Positions 8,456 through 16,984 are shown, counted from the first letter of the stretch. The stretch is 39,349 nt of DNA from Streptomyces durbertensis (GCF_014156695.1 NZ_WMLF01000001.1:1-39349); one strand, 5' to 3'. Notes: generated by a model not told the origin, from the sequence alone. A program made the numbers and translations.

Positions 8456-9001
8456 CTACGCCGTCCACTGGGCGAGGGTGGTGACTGTCCGCCAGTTCCG
8501 ACTGGTGTGCACACGGTCTCCCAGCGCCTTGGAAAGGGCGTCGGCGAGTCGACTTCGCCCCTGTCCGTCCGGATACCACGCGTGGACCTCCCGCCCGAGG
8601 ACACGGAACTCCTCGTCCCCGAACGCCGACGCGTCCAGCGCGGCCAGGCGTTCACCGTCCGGCGGCGAGTCGAGGAAGTAGACCAACACCCTGGTGGGCT
8701 GCTCATCGGCCGCGGGGAAGGGGCGGCGCTTCACGGTCGCCGCCAACTCCGCCCCCGTCCGCACGAGGCAGGGCACCGGGAAACCGAAGCGGGCGGCCAG
8801 CGCCGCCTCCAGCATGGCGGCGAGTTCCGACGTCGGGGCGGTGTCCGTGGTGAAGACGAGGTTGCCGCTGGCCAGGTACGTACGGACGTCACGCCAGCCC
8901 AGGCCGGCCGCGACCTCCCGCAGGTCGGCCATCGGCACCTTGCGGTGGCCGCCGACGTTGACGCCTCGGAGCAGGGCCGCGTAAGCGGTGACTGTGGTCA
9001 T
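8456..9001 (-). CDS. DUF1697 family protein
   Basis: A 181-residue cytosolic protein of the widespread DUF1697 family, recognised by the start YAALLRGVNVGGHRKVPMAD and the later YLASGNLVFTT. The function of the family is not established. The length is standard. The ATG at 9001 has no ribosome-binding site, but TAGCCT lies exactly 6 nt before it, so the mRNA is probably leaderless. It reads toward the subtilisin gene, with a hairpin between. The SAV2148-like gene lies 110 bp upstream in the same direction; the separate -10 box argues for independent transcription. Confidence 0.88.
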   Translation of the reverse strand: MTTVTAYAALLRGVNVGGHRKVPMADLREVAAGLGWRDVRTYLASGNLVFTTDTAPTSELAAMLEAALAARFGFPVPCLVRTGAELAATVKRRPFPAADEQPTRVLVYFLDSPPDGERLAALDASAFGDEEFRVLGREVHAWYPDGQGRSRLADALSKALGDRVHTSRNWRTVTTLAQWTA

Positions 9002-9007
9002 CCGCGC

Positions 9008-9013
9008 AGGCTA
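9008..9013 (-). promoter_or_regulatory. -10 box TAGCCT, leaderless start of DUF1697 gene
   Basis: On the minus strand TAGCCT is followed by GCGCGG and then the ATG. The 6-nt gap places the transcription start on the first base of the start codon. No clear -35 is visible. Confidence 0.5.
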
Positions 9014-9110
9014 GCGCCGACCACCGACAGCCAGGAGGAGCGTCAGGGCCGGGACGGGCGGGTGCGGGCTTCTCCACCGCGTCTGTGGACGACGGTCGTG
9101 TCCAGCCCCG

Positions 9111-10391
9111 TCACGAGACCGGTCGGGCGTCCTGCCAGGCGGACTCGAACTCCTCCCGGTAGGTGTCGAAGAGGCCGCCGTCGTCGTCCTGGGGCCGCCG
9201 CTCGGCGGTGCCCTCCGGCGTCTGGCGCAGGCGACGGGCGCCACCCCGCAGCACCAGCACCGGTGCTTCCAGGCCGCGCGCCCGGCGCAGATAGGACTGC
9301 ACGACGCCGAGCCCGTCGGGGCCGTCGCCGTCCACCAGGTAGGCGGTGAAGCGCGGTGTCTCGTCGAAGACCTGGATCTCCACGGCGCTGGTGTCCCGCA
9401 CCCGGGCCCGCACCCGGCGCATGTGCAGGATGTTCATCTCCACGGCCCTGCTCATCTCGCCTCTTTTGAGGCCGAGTTCGCGTTCGCGGCGGCGGACGGC
9501 GCTGGAGGCGGGGTTGAGGAACAGCAGCCGCATCCGGCAGCCGTCCTCGGCGAGCCGCACCAGCCGGCGGCCCGAGTAGTTCTGCACCAGCAGGTTGAGG
9601 CCTATGCCCATCGCGTCGATGCGCCGGGCCCCACCGAACAGGTCCTCGGCCGGCAGCTGCCGTTGGAGCCGGACCCGGTCCCGGTGGACGCCGACCACGT
9701 CGGCGAAGCGGTCGCCGACCAACTCCTCCACGGCGTCGACGGGCAGCCGACCGGCGGAGGGCACCTCGCCACCGGCACCCAGCAGTTCGAGCAGGCGCGC
9801 CGAGGTTCGTTCGGCCTGGGCGAGCACCGGCGGAGGCAGCGCCCGGTTGCGGGAGACGGCGCTGCGCGCCACCTCCAGTTCGTCCAGCGCCAGTTCGAGC
9901 TCCCGGCGCTGCTCGAAGTACGGCTCGTAGCAGGGCCAGTGCTGGACGATCAGTTCGCGCAGCTGCGGCATCGTGAGGAAGGAGAGCAGGTTGTCGTCGG
10001 CCGGGTCGAGCACGTAGCCCTTGCGGCGGCTCACCTCCCGTACCGCGACGGCCCGCTGCACCCACTCCTGGCCGGCCGGCCCGGCGGCGGCGATCACCCA
10101 CTCGTCCCCGTGCACCGGCTCGTAGATCGGTCGCAGCACACCCGCGACCACCGCACGCAGCCGCTGCTCGACGAGGTTGAGCCAGACGTACGCACGGCCG
10201 GCGCGCTGCGCCCTGGTGCGCACCTCCGCCCAGGCGTGCGCGTCCCAGTTCAGCTCCACGCCGATCTCCATGGGACGGGCCAGTGACACGGCTCCGGGCA
10301 GCGGGTCGGCGGAGCCGGCCCGACCGTTCGCGCCGGCGTCCTCGGGAACACCGTTCTCACCAGGGGGGAGCTCAAGCTCTCCCGAACTCAC
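9111..10391 (-). CDS. SAV2148-type HEPN-like protein with C-terminal PLD-like domain
   Basis: A 426-residue protein I recognise as the SAV2148 family, conserved in Streptomyces and of unknown function. The N-terminal half (about 45-200) is an all-helical region assigned to HEPN in this family. The RN pair at 181-182 (SRNRALPPP) sits where HEPN ribonucleases have Rx4-6H, but the His is missing. The C-terminal half (about 255-400) has LVRLAEDGCRMRLLFLNP and FTAYLVDGDG, which resemble the PLD-like/DUF5919 fold without an HKD motif. The GTG at 10391 was preferred because GGAAGG lies 10 nt upstream and family members start with MSSG; a GTG at 10418 would add nine residues. It follows treZ by 101 bp. 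Confidence 0.8.
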   Translation of the reverse strand: MSSGELELPPGENGVPEDAGANGRAGSADPLPGAVSLARPMEIGVELNWDAHAWAEVRTRAQRAGRAYVWLNLVEQRLRAVVAGVLRPIYEPVHGDEWVIAAAGPAGQEWVQRAVAVREVSRRKGYVLDPADDNLLSFLTMPQLRELIVQHWPCYEPYFEQRRELELALDELEVARSAVSRNRALPPPVLAQAERTSARLLELLGAGGEVPSAGRLPVDAVEELVGDRFADVVGVHRDRVRLQRQLPAEDLFGGARRIDAMGIGLNLLVQNYSGRRLVRLAEDGCRMRLLFLNPASSAVRRRERELGLKRGEMSRAVEMNILHMRRVRARVRDTSAVEIQVFDETPRFTAYLVDGDGPDGLGVVQSYLRRARGLEAPVLVLRGGARRLRQTPEGTAERRPQDDDGGLFDTYREEFESAWQDARPVS

Positions 10392-10492
10392 CTGCACACC
10401 GCCTTCCGCCGCCCCCACCGGTCACCGATCCCGATCATGCCGGACCGGGGAAGCCTACTGCGGCTCGTCGAACGTCACAGCAGTATCCCGCA

Positions 10493-12241
10493 TCAACTGC
10501 CGTGCTGCCGCGCCTCGTCGGGTGGCAGCAGGAACACGGCGGCGGAGTGCGGCGGCAGGGTCAGCGCCTCGGCGCCCGCGCTCGCGGCGAGCGGCAGCGC
10601 GCCCGGCGGCACGGCGGGCGAGGCGATCCCCTCTCCGAGGTTCACCGAGACCGCCAGTACGCCGTGGCGGACGGTGAGGGTGCGGGCCTCCTCGTCGTGG
10701 TCGACGTGGGTCGCGGCCAACGGGAGTCCGGGGGCCAGGTGGGTGCGGCGGATGGCGAGCAGGGTGCGGTACCAGTCGAGCAGTTCGGCGTGCGGGGCCC
10801 GCGTCGGTTCGGTCCAGTCGAGTACCGAGCGCGCGCGGGTGGCCGGATCCTGTGGGTCGGGCACGGCGTCCGCCGGCCAGCCGTGGTCGGCGAACTCCCT
10901 TCTGCGGCCGACTCGTACGGCTTCGGCCAGCTCGGGGTCGGGGTGGTCGGTGAAGTACTGCCACGGCGTGGACGCGCCCCACTCCTCGCCCATGAACAGC
11001 ATCGGGGTGAACGGCCCGCACAGCACCAGGGCGGCGGCGCAGGCGGCGAGGCCCGGGTCCAGGGCCGGGGTCAGCCGGTCGCCGGTCGCCCGGTTGCCGA
11101 CCTGGTCGTGGGTCTGCGTGTAGCCGAGCAGCCGGGAAGCCGGTGTGGTGGAGCGGTCGAGCGGACGGCCGTGGCGGCGGCCGCGGAAGGAGGAGTAGGT
11201 GCCGGCGTGGAAGAAGCCGTCGGTCAGGGTGCGGGCGAGGGTGGCGAGCGGGGCGCGGGCGAAGTCCGCGTAGTAGCCGTGGGACTCCCCGGTGAGGGCG
11301 ACGTGCAGCGCGTGGTGGAAGTCGTCGTTCCACTGGGCTTCCAGCCCCAGGCCGTTCTGTTCGCGTGGCGTGCAGGTCAGCGGGTCGTTGCGGTCGGACT
11401 CGGCGATGAGGAACAGCGGGCGGCCGAGGTCGGCCGACAGTTCGCCGACGGCGGCGGAGAGTTGGTGGAGGAAGTGTTCGGCGCGGCTGTCGGCGAGCGC
11501 GTGTACGGCGTCCAGGCGCAGCCCGTCCAGCCGGTAATCGCGCAGGAAGGCCAGGGCGCTGCCGACGAAGTAGTCGCGGACCTCGTCCGACCCGGGGCCG
11601 TCGAGGTTGACCGCCGAGCCCCACGGCGTGTGGTAGCGGTCGGTGAAGTAGGGGCCGAACTCGGGGAGTCGGTTGCCCGAGGGGCCGAGGTGGTTGTGGA
11701 CGACGTCGAGCACGACGCCCAGGCCGTGGCCGTGGGCGGCGTCGACGAACGCCTTCAGTCCGTCCGGGCCGCCGTAGGGCTCGTGCACGGCCCACGGCGC
11801 CACGCCGTCGTATCCCCAGCCGTGCGTTCCGGGAAAGGGGCACACCGGCATCAGCTGCACGTGGCTGACGCCGAGGTCCGCCAGATGGCCCAGACGTTCC
11901 GCGGCGGCGGCGAACGTGCCCTCCTCGGTGAACGTGCCGACGTGCAGTTCGTAGAGGACCGCGCCGGTCAGATCGCGTCCCGGCCACGGGTGGTGCCAGT
12001 GATGGGCGGTGTGGTCGACGACCGCGCTCAGCCCCTCAGGCCCGTCCGGCTGGCGGCGTGCACGCGGATCGGGCAGCACGGGCCCGTCGTCCAGTACAAA
12101 GCCGTAGCGGGCGCCCGCCGTGGCGGCGGCCGTGAGCCGCCACCAGCCGCTCGCGGCCGGGTCGGGGTCCATCGGACGGGTACGGCCGTCGAGCCGGAGC
12201 TCGACCTTTCCGGCGTTCGGCGCCCACACCTCGAACAGCAT
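10493..12241 (-). CDS. treZ: Malto-oligosyltrehalose trehalohydrolase
   Basis: A 582-residue GH13 enzyme that hydrolyses the alpha-1,4 bond next to the trehalose end of maltooligosyltrehalose and so releases trehalose in the cytosol. The N-terminal E-set domain begins MLFEVWAPNAGKVELRL. The barrel has VVLDVVHNHLG, the nucleophile Asp244 (GLRLDAVHAL), acid/base Glu281 (FLIAESDRND) and Asp379 (THDQVGN). MLFMGEEWGASTPWQYF is a TreZ signature. No ribosome-binding site precedes the ATG at 12241, but GACGAT sits 6 nt upstream, so the transcript may be leaderless. Its partner TreY is encoded 2 kb upstream on the same strand, separated by two unrelated genes. TreX is not in the window. Confidence 0.94.
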   Translation of the reverse strand: MLFEVWAPNAGKVELRLDGRTRPMDPDPAASGWWRLTAAATAGARYGFVLDDGPVLPDPRARRQPDGPEGLSAVVDHTAHHWHHPWPGRDLTGAVLYELHVGTFTEEGTFAAAAERLGHLADLGVSHVQLMPVCPFPGTHGWGYDGVAPWAVHEPYGGPDGLKAFVDAAHGHGLGVVLDVVHNHLGPSGNRLPEFGPYFTDRYHTPWGSAVNLDGPGSDEVRDYFVGSALAFLRDYRLDGLRLDAVHALADSRAEHFLHQLSAAVGELSADLGRPLFLIAESDRNDPLTCTPREQNGLGLEAQWNDDFHHALHVALTGESHGYYADFARAPLATLARTLTDGFFHAGTYSSFRGRRHGRPLDRSTTPASRLLGYTQTHDQVGNRATGDRLTPALDPGLAACAAALVLCGPFTPMLFMGEEWGASTPWQYFTDHPDPELAEAVRVGRRREFADHGWPADAVPDPQDPATRARSVLDWTEPTRAPHAELLDWYRTLLAIRRTHLAPGLPLAATHVDHDEEARTLTVRHGVLAVSVNLGEGIASPAVPPGALPLAASAGAEALTLPPHSAAVFLLPPDEARQHGS

Positions 12242-12294
12242 GCGCCCATCGTCCGACGCCGGTGGCCGCTGTGCCAGTAGGCGCTCTCCGGCGC

Positions 12295-12334
12295 GCCGCC
12301 GCCCGGCACTCCTGACGGGGTGCCGGGCGGCGGC
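12295..12334 (-). terminator. Hairpin terminator downstream of acetyltransferase gene
   Basis: Perfect 15-bp stem (12295-12309 with 12320-12334) and a 10-base loop, 35 bases after the acetyltransferase stop on the minus strand and 53 bases before the treZ start. It should separate the two transcripts. Confidence 0.75.
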
Positions 12335-12369
12335 TCGTACGGGCGGGCGGCTCGTACCGGCGGGGTGGC

Positions 12370-13275
12370 TCAGACCATGCAGTAGCGGTGCTGGACGACC
12401 GGGTAGCCGGCCCGGGCGAACGCCGCCGCCATGGGGTGGTTGCCCACGTCGGTGGTGGCGGCGATCTCCTGTGCGCCGTGCTGGACCAGCAACCGGGTGC
12501 AGTCCACGAGCAGCTCGTGTGCGTAGCCGTTGCCGCGGTGCTCGGGAAGCACCGCGACCAGTCCGACGGCCGGGCCGTTCGGGTTGTGGACGGGGGCGTG
12601 GAAGCCGACGAGTTCCCCGTCGGCGGTGTGGGCCGTCCGCCACCAGTCACGCGGCGAGGGACACCAGTTGAGGAACTCCAGCTCCTCGCGGGCGGCGGCG
12701 GTCGGGCCGCTCTGGGCGATGGTCCGTCGGTCGTGGGCGTCGAGCGTGCCCTCCTGGACGCGGGTCAGCAGGTCGAGGACAACGGCGTCGTCCGGCACGG
12801 GACGGAAATTCAACGTGCCGGTCGGGGAAGGCAGTCCGTTCGCCTCGGTCCACACGTAGCGGTACCGCTCGACGAGCGGGTGGTAACCGGCGCGTTCGGC
12901 GGCGCCGATGCGCTTCTCCGCGGCGGCGCGGACCGCCGGGTCGGTGCGCCAGCCGGGCGGCAGGATCAGTTCGAACTCGGGGCGTGCGGGCAGCGCCCGC
13001 AGCAGCTGGACGCCGTCCTCCTCGTCGAGGCAGTCGAACCAGTCCAGGATGCGCGGTCGGGTGTCCTCGGGGCCCGCCCACAGCGCGGCCCTGGCGACCA
13101 CCTCGCCGTCCCGTTCGGCGACAAAGGTCCAGTCGGGGCGGTACTCGCCGCCCTCGGCGACCGTCCCGTAGGCGCGGCCCAGCAGCGGTCGGCCCACCAG
13201 GCCGGCGTCGGGCATCGAGGTGAAGACCTCGCGCGCCTCGTTCTCAGCGAGCGCGCGAACGACCAGGTCGGTCAA
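12370..13275 (-). CDS. GNAT-family N-acetyltransferase
   Basis: A 301-residue protein with a C-terminal GNAT domain. The acetyl-CoA-binding region is VGLVAVLPEHRGNGYAHELL (motif A, R/Q-x-x-G-x-G/A form), followed by ATTDVGNHPMAAAFARAGY, a common GNAT ending. The N-terminal half (FTSMPDAGLVGRPLLGR, WTFVAERDGEVVARAALWAG) looks like a second, degenerate GNAT fold, so this is probably a tandem-GNAT protein. The TTG start at 13275 was chosen because GGAAGGA lies 6 nt before it and no ATG/GTG in frame has such a box. Substrate unknown. It is divergent from the FHA gene over 347 bp. Confidence 0.85.
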   Translation of the reverse strand: MTDLVVRALAENEAREVFTSMPDAGLVGRPLLGRAYGTVAEGGEYRPDWTFVAERDGEVVARAALWAGPEDTRPRILDWFDCLDEEDGVQLLRALPARPEFELILPPGWRTDPAVRAAAEKRIGAAERAGYHPLVERYRYVWTEANGLPSPTGTLNFRPVPDDAVVLDLLTRVQEGTLDAHDRRTIAQSGPTAAAREELEFLNWCPSPRDWWRTAHTADGELVGFHAPVHNPNGPAVGLVAVLPEHRGNGYAHELLVDCTRLLVQHGAQEIAATTDVGNHPMAAAFARAGYPVVQHRYCMV

Positions 13276-13343
13276 GGGAGTTCCTTCCGGAAGACATGGG
13301 GTGCGCTCCCGGCGGCGACGCCCGGTGGACGGGGAGGGAGCGC

Positions 13344-13454
13344 GTGCTGTCGCTCCACCTGGCGGTGGAGCGCTGTGTGGCGGAGAACCGCATCGCTCTC
13401 GCCTCCTTCCTGGTCCGGCCCGGGCCGCCGTCGGTGGGCGGCACCGACCGCTGA
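13344..13454 (+). CDS. Possible small protein, 36 aa
   Basis: GTG to TGA, 36 codons, in the spacer between the divergent acetyltransferase and FHA genes. The peptide begins MLSLHLAVERCVAENRIALA and ends PPSVGGTDR. A strong GGGGAGGGAG box lies just before the GTG, and 33 of 35 sense codons after the start end in G or C, which matches coding DNA here. A 9-bp hairpin (13351-13372) lies inside its 5' part and could affect translation. I recognise no family. It could be a leader peptide for the FHA gene, a free small protein, or chance. Confidence 0.4.
   Translation: MLSLHLAVERCVAENRIALASFLVRPGPPSVGGTDR
13351..13372. repeat. 9-bp inverted repeat with 4-base loop
   Basis: CGCTCCACC-TGGC-GGTGGAGCG, perfect arms. 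It lies within the first codons of the proposed small ORF and in the 5' region of the acetyltransferase gene on the other strand. It may be an RNA hairpin or an operator. Confidence 0.4.
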
Positions 13455-13622
13455 TCGGGCGTCGACGCGTCACGGTAGCGGCCGGCCGCGGCCCGCGCAC
13501 CGGGTTTTCCGCCACCGCGTCCTTCCCCGGTTGGACGGCGAACCAGGGGCGGCCGTCGGGCCGGGTGCGGGCGCAACGGGCCGCCTGGACAGTCGTCGTC
13601 GCACGCAGGACAATGTGCTGCC

Positions 13623-14180
13623 ATGACCTCCCTCGATTTCAGCGCACAACCCCCGCGGCTTTCGGACGCCGAGCGGGAGCGTGCGCTGGAGCTGCTGCGG
13701 GACGCGGCGGTACGCGGCCGGGTCTCGCAGGACACCTTCGAGGGGCGCGCGGAACTGATCCTCAAGGCGCAGCGCCCGGACGAACTCCACGCGGTGCTGT
13801 ACGACCTCCGCCCGGTGGGGCAGGCGCGGCCGGCCCGGGAGAACGCGCTGGTGCGGCTGGTCGGTGGAATGGCGCTGCTGCGGGCGAAGCTGCGGCGCGC
13901 GTGGCGGGCGGAGGAACTGCCGGAGTTGCAGCTCCCGGCCTCCGGTCCCTACGCGCTCTCCATCGGCCGGGCACCCGGCTCGGTGCTGCGGCTCACCGAC
14001 CACACGGTCTCCCGCGCGCACGCCCAGGTCCGCTTCACCGGCAACGGCTGGACGTTGCGGGACCTCGGATCCTCCAACGGCACCTGGGTGAACGACCGGC
14101 GCATCACCGGTTCGGTGTCGGTGCGTCCGGGCGACCGTGTCAGGTTCGGCCAGGTCGGCTTCCGGCTGACCGCGCCCTGA
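13623..14180 (+). CDS. DUF1707 and FHA domain protein
   Basis: A 185-residue cytosolic protein with no membrane segment. Residues about 11-63 are a DUF1707 module (LSDAERERALELLRDA, then GRVSQDTFEGRAELILKA). Residues about 105-180 are a forkhead-associated domain that binds phosphothreonine: SIGRAPGSVLRL, HTVSRAHAQV and GSSNGTWVN contain the expected Arg, Ser, His and Asn. In Actinobacteria FHA proteins act downstream of Ser/Thr kinases of the Pkn type; no kinase gene is nearby. The ATG has no strong ribosome-binding site; GACAAT lies 8 nt before it, so the leader is very short or absent. It converges with treY with 53 bp between. Confidence 0.88.
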   Translation: MTSLDFSAQPPRLSDAERERALELLRDAAVRGRVSQDTFEGRAELILKAQRPDELHAVLYDLRPVGQARPARENALVRLVGGMALLRAKLRRAWRAEELPELQLPASGPYALSIGRAPGSVLRLTDHTVSRAHAQVRFTGNGWTLRDLGSSNGTWVNDRRITGSVSVRPGDRVRFGQVGFRLTAP

Positions 14181-14233
14181 GGCGCGCCGCCCGGCGGGGG
14201 GTCGGGAGGCGAGCGGGGGCGCCCGGTGCCCGG

Positions 14234-16612
14234 TCAGCGGCGGACGAGCAGGGCGACGGGCGCTCTTCGGGTCAGCTCCCCGAGGGTGACGCGCCCCGCC
14301 AGGTCCGGCGCGGACTCCTCGGTGGCCAGCAGGTCGGTCCACCGGCCGTCGGGCAGAGTCAGCGAGGTGCCGCACCAGCCGCCGGCTTCCGCGAGCCGCA
14401 TACTCAGCCGGGTCGCCACGGTGACCACCGCGCCGGCCCTGGTGAACGCGACGCAGTGCTCGGCGGCCGGTCCGTCGGCGTACAGCGGCTGGTAGTCGCC
14501 GCGCTCGTCGAACCACTCGGGCCTCTCGCGACGCAGCCGCAGCGCGGTGCGGGTCAGCGCACGCCGCTCCCCCGGCGCGTCGCCGGCCGGCCGCACCCGG
14601 TGCGGGTTGCGGTTGTCGGGGTCGACCAGCGCCCGGTACTCGTCCTCGGTGCCCTGGTAGAGGTCGGGCACGCCGGGCATGGTCAGGTGCAGCAGCCGGC
14701 GCCCCAGCGCGCCGGCCCGGAGGTGCGGGGCCAGCTCCTCGGCGAGTGCCGTCACCGCGTCGAAGCCCTGACCGCACAGCGACTTGTCGACAAAACGTTC
14801 GACCAGTTCCTCGTGGAGGGTGTCAGGTTCCGTCCAGGTGGTGTGCAGCTTCGCCTCGCGTGCGGCCTTCAACAGGGCGCCGGCCAACCGGTCGCGGTCG
14901 GGGACGCCGAGCCCGTAGGCGGTCTGCCAGCCCGTCCAGACGGTGTGCGGATCAAGCGCGGTGGAGCCGTCGTCGGCCGGCCCCGCAGCCGGGCCGGAGA
15001 CGTCCGCGAGCAGCCGTCGCCACCGCTCCGGGCACTCGGTGAGCACCGCCAGCGCGGCCCGCACGTCGGCGCTGCGCTTGGTGTCGTGGGTGGTGAGCAC
15101 GGTCTGCCCGTGCGGCCAGTCCCTCCGCTGACGCGCGCAGTACTCGTGGAACTCCGAGGTGCTGACCGCCGGGTGGCCGGGGTCGCCGCCGACCTCGCCG
15201 GCCGACAGCAGCGGCGCGTACCGGTAGAAGGCGGTGTCCTCCGCCGACTTGGCCCGCAGCGCGCCCGAGAGCTGGGCGAAGCGGGTCGCGAACTCGCCTT
15301 CCTCGCGGAGGAGTCGGACGACCACGTCGACGGCTTCCACCTCGTCGGGCAGGGCCAGCGCGGACCGCGCCTCGTGCGCGGCGCGGGCGAGCAGCCGGGT
15401 GCCGTCCCCGGTGTCCGGCGGGGGGTAGGTGCGGTACACCGGCAGCCGCGCCAGCAGGGCGGTCGCCGCCGCGCGCAACGCCGTCGGGGTCAGGTCCAGC
15501 TGCCGCAGCTCCGGGTCCGCGTCCCGGCGGGCCAGCGCCACCCGCACCAGCCGGTTCAGCTCGGCGGCGAGCTCGCCGCCGAGCATCTCGTGCGCGGCCC
15601 GCAGTTCGGTGGGACGCCACCGCCCTCCGAGATCGTCCGCTGCTCCCGTGAACTCCCGATAGAAATCAGCCAGTTGCGCATGTCCGCCGGGGTCGGTGAA
15701 CAGGCCGTCCAGGCGGTGCAGCGCGTCGTAGCCGGTGGTGCCGGCCACCGGCCAGGCGGCCGGCAGCTGTTCGGCGGGCGCCAGGATCTTCTCCACGGCC
15801 GTCCACGCGCCGCCGGTGCGCTCGGCCAGCAGGCGCAGATAGGCGCCGGGGTCGGCGAGCCCGTCCGGATGGTCGACGCGCAGTCCGTGCACCACACCCT
15901 CGGCCAGGAGGTCGAGCAGCAGGCGGTGGGTCGCCTCGAAGACCTCCGGGTCCTCCACCCGCACCGCGATCAGGTCGGAGACGCTGAAGAAGCGGCGGTA
16001 GTTGAGCTCCGTGCGGCCCACCCGCCACCAGGCGAGCCGGTAGTGCTGGGCGTCCAGCAGCTCCGGCAGCGGCAGCGACTCCGTTCCCGGGCGGAGGGGG
16101 AAGCGGTGCGGGCCGTACACCAGCTCGCCGTCGGCCACCCGCATGGCCGCGGTCTCCCGGCCGACCCGGTCGGCGAGGACCGGCACCAGCAACCGGCCGT
16201 CGCCGGCCGTCCAGTCGACGTCGAACCAGCGGGCCGTCTCCGCCTCCGGGCCGTCCCTCAGCAGCAGCCACAGCGCCCGGTTCAGGCGGGCGGGCACCGG
16301 AAAGGCCATGTGGTTCGGGACGACGTCCACCACCAGGCCCAGGCCGTGCCGGGCGGCGACGGCGGACAGCTCCCGCAGTCCGTCCTCCCCGCCCAACTCG
16401 GCGCGCACCCGCGAGTGGTCGACGACGTCGTAGCCGTGCGTGGAGCCGGGTACGGCCTCGAGCACCGGCGAGAGGTGCAGATGGGAGACGCCGAGGTCGG
16501 CGAGACGGGGCACGTCCTCGACGACGGCCGCGAACGGATGGTCGGGTTGCAGCTGGACGCGGTAGGTGGCGGTCGGCACGGGCAGGGGGCGGCGCACAGC
16601 ACGTGTGGACAC
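14234..16612 (-). CDS. treY: Malto-oligosyltrehalose synthase
   Basis: About 792 residues, GH13. TreY converts the reducing-end glucose of maltodextrins to an alpha,alpha-1,1 linkage, giving maltooligosyltrehalose, the substrate of TreZ. Evidence: ATYRVQLQPDHPFAAVVEDV start, GVSHLHLSPVLEAVPGSTHG, VVDVVPNHMA, nucleophile Asp in GLRVDHPDGL, acid/base Glu in AVEKILAPAEQLP, TTGYD, THDTKRSADVRAR-like region and the late MPGVPDLYQGTE signature. The start is uncertain: GTG codons at 16612, 16597 and 16579 are all in frame with no clear ribosome-binding site, and I chose 16612 as the longest plausible. The true start may be 5-11 codons later, since homologues begin just before the ATYR motif. Confidence 0.93.
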   Translation of the reverse strand: MSTRAVRRPLPVPTATYRVQLQPDHPFAAVVEDVPRLADLGVSHLHLSPVLEAVPGSTHGYDVVDHSRVRAELGGEDGLRELSAVAARHGLGLVVDVVPNHMAFPVPARLNRALWLLLRDGPEAETARWFDVDWTAGDGRLLVPVLADRVGRETAAMRVADGELVYGPHRFPLRPGTESLPLPELLDAQHYRLAWWRVGRTELNYRRFFSVSDLIAVRVEDPEVFEATHRLLLDLLAEGVVHGLRVDHPDGLADPGAYLRLLAERTGGAWTAVEKILAPAEQLPAAWPVAGTTGYDALHRLDGLFTDPGGHAQLADFYREFTGAADDLGGRWRPTELRAAHEMLGGELAAELNRLVRVALARRDADPELRQLDLTPTALRAAATALLARLPVYRTYPPPDTGDGTRLLARAAHEARSALALPDEVEAVDVVVRLLREEGEFATRFAQLSGALRAKSAEDTAFYRYAPLLSAGEVGGDPGHPAVSTSEFHEYCARQRRDWPHGQTVLTTHDTKRSADVRAALAVLTECPERWRRLLADVSGPAAGPADDGSTALDPHTVWTGWQTAYGLGVPDRDRLAGALLKAAREAKLHTTWTEPDTLHEELVERFVDKSLCGQGFDAVTALAEELAPHLRAGALGRRLLHLTMPGVPDLYQGTEDEYRALVDPDNRNPHRVRPAGDAPGERRALTRTALRLRRERPEWFDERGDYQPLYADGPAAEHCVAFTRAGAVVTVATRLSMRLAEAGGWCGTSLTLPDGRWTDLLATEESAPDLAGRVTLGELTRRAPVALLVRR

Positions 16613-16708
16613 CCGAGCATGGTCGACCGGCCCACCGGCGCCGTCAACCGCGCCGGGCCCGTTCGGGCGAGGCACGGCACCCCTTCGGTCCAACCGGCCT
16701 CCCTGAGG

Positions 16709-16732
16709 CGACCCCGCCGACCGGCGGGGTCG
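16709..16732. terminator. 10-bp hairpin with tetraloop upstream of treY
   Basis: CGACCCCGCC-GACC-GGCGGGGTCG is a perfect stem-loop about 97 bases before the treY start. It could be an intrinsic terminator or attenuator in the treY leader. Confidence 0.45.
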
Positions 16733-16814
16733 GTCTCCTCCCGTCGCCGTACGCGCCGGTAGCAGGCGGCGCCATAGGCTCGGACCGCGGCGCACAACGC
16801 CACCCCCCACAGCC

Positions 16815-16855
16815 CCCGGCCAGGCGACGAGTCACCAACTTCCCGCCTGGCCGGG
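16815..16855 (-). terminator. 12-bp inverted repeat downstream of methyltransferase
   Basis: CCCGGCCAGGCG and its exact complement (16844-16855) with a 17-base loop, 129 bases past the methyltransferase stop in its reading direction. Probable end of the csoR-like/methyltransferase transcript. Confidence 0.5.
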
Positions 16856-16984
16856 CCGGCTGACCACGGGACAGGGCGTCGCACCGCACGGGGGCTCTCC
16901 TACGGGACCCGTTGCCCGTTCACCAGCGAGCCCGACATGCCGCCCCGGAGGCCGCTCTCACAGCTTCGCTCCCGGTGGTCACAC

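Larger units (their letters stand above)
16613..16984. other. Non-coding spacer between treY and methyltransferase
   Basis: 372 bases with no convincing gene. The treY frame stays open to 16810, but the predicted residues are low-complexity and Arg/Pro/Gly-rich, unlike a TreY N-terminus. The spacer holds a 10-bp hairpin at 16709-16732 and a 12-bp inverted repeat at 16815-16855. The treY promoter should lie here; I cannot place it. Confidence 0.6.

Noticed and set aside
13220-16762. 1180-codon open frame on the plus strand
   Set aside because: It lies antisense to treY and over the FHA gene; composition is Arg/Gly/Ala/Val-rich without any family motif, the usual shadow of high GC3 genes.
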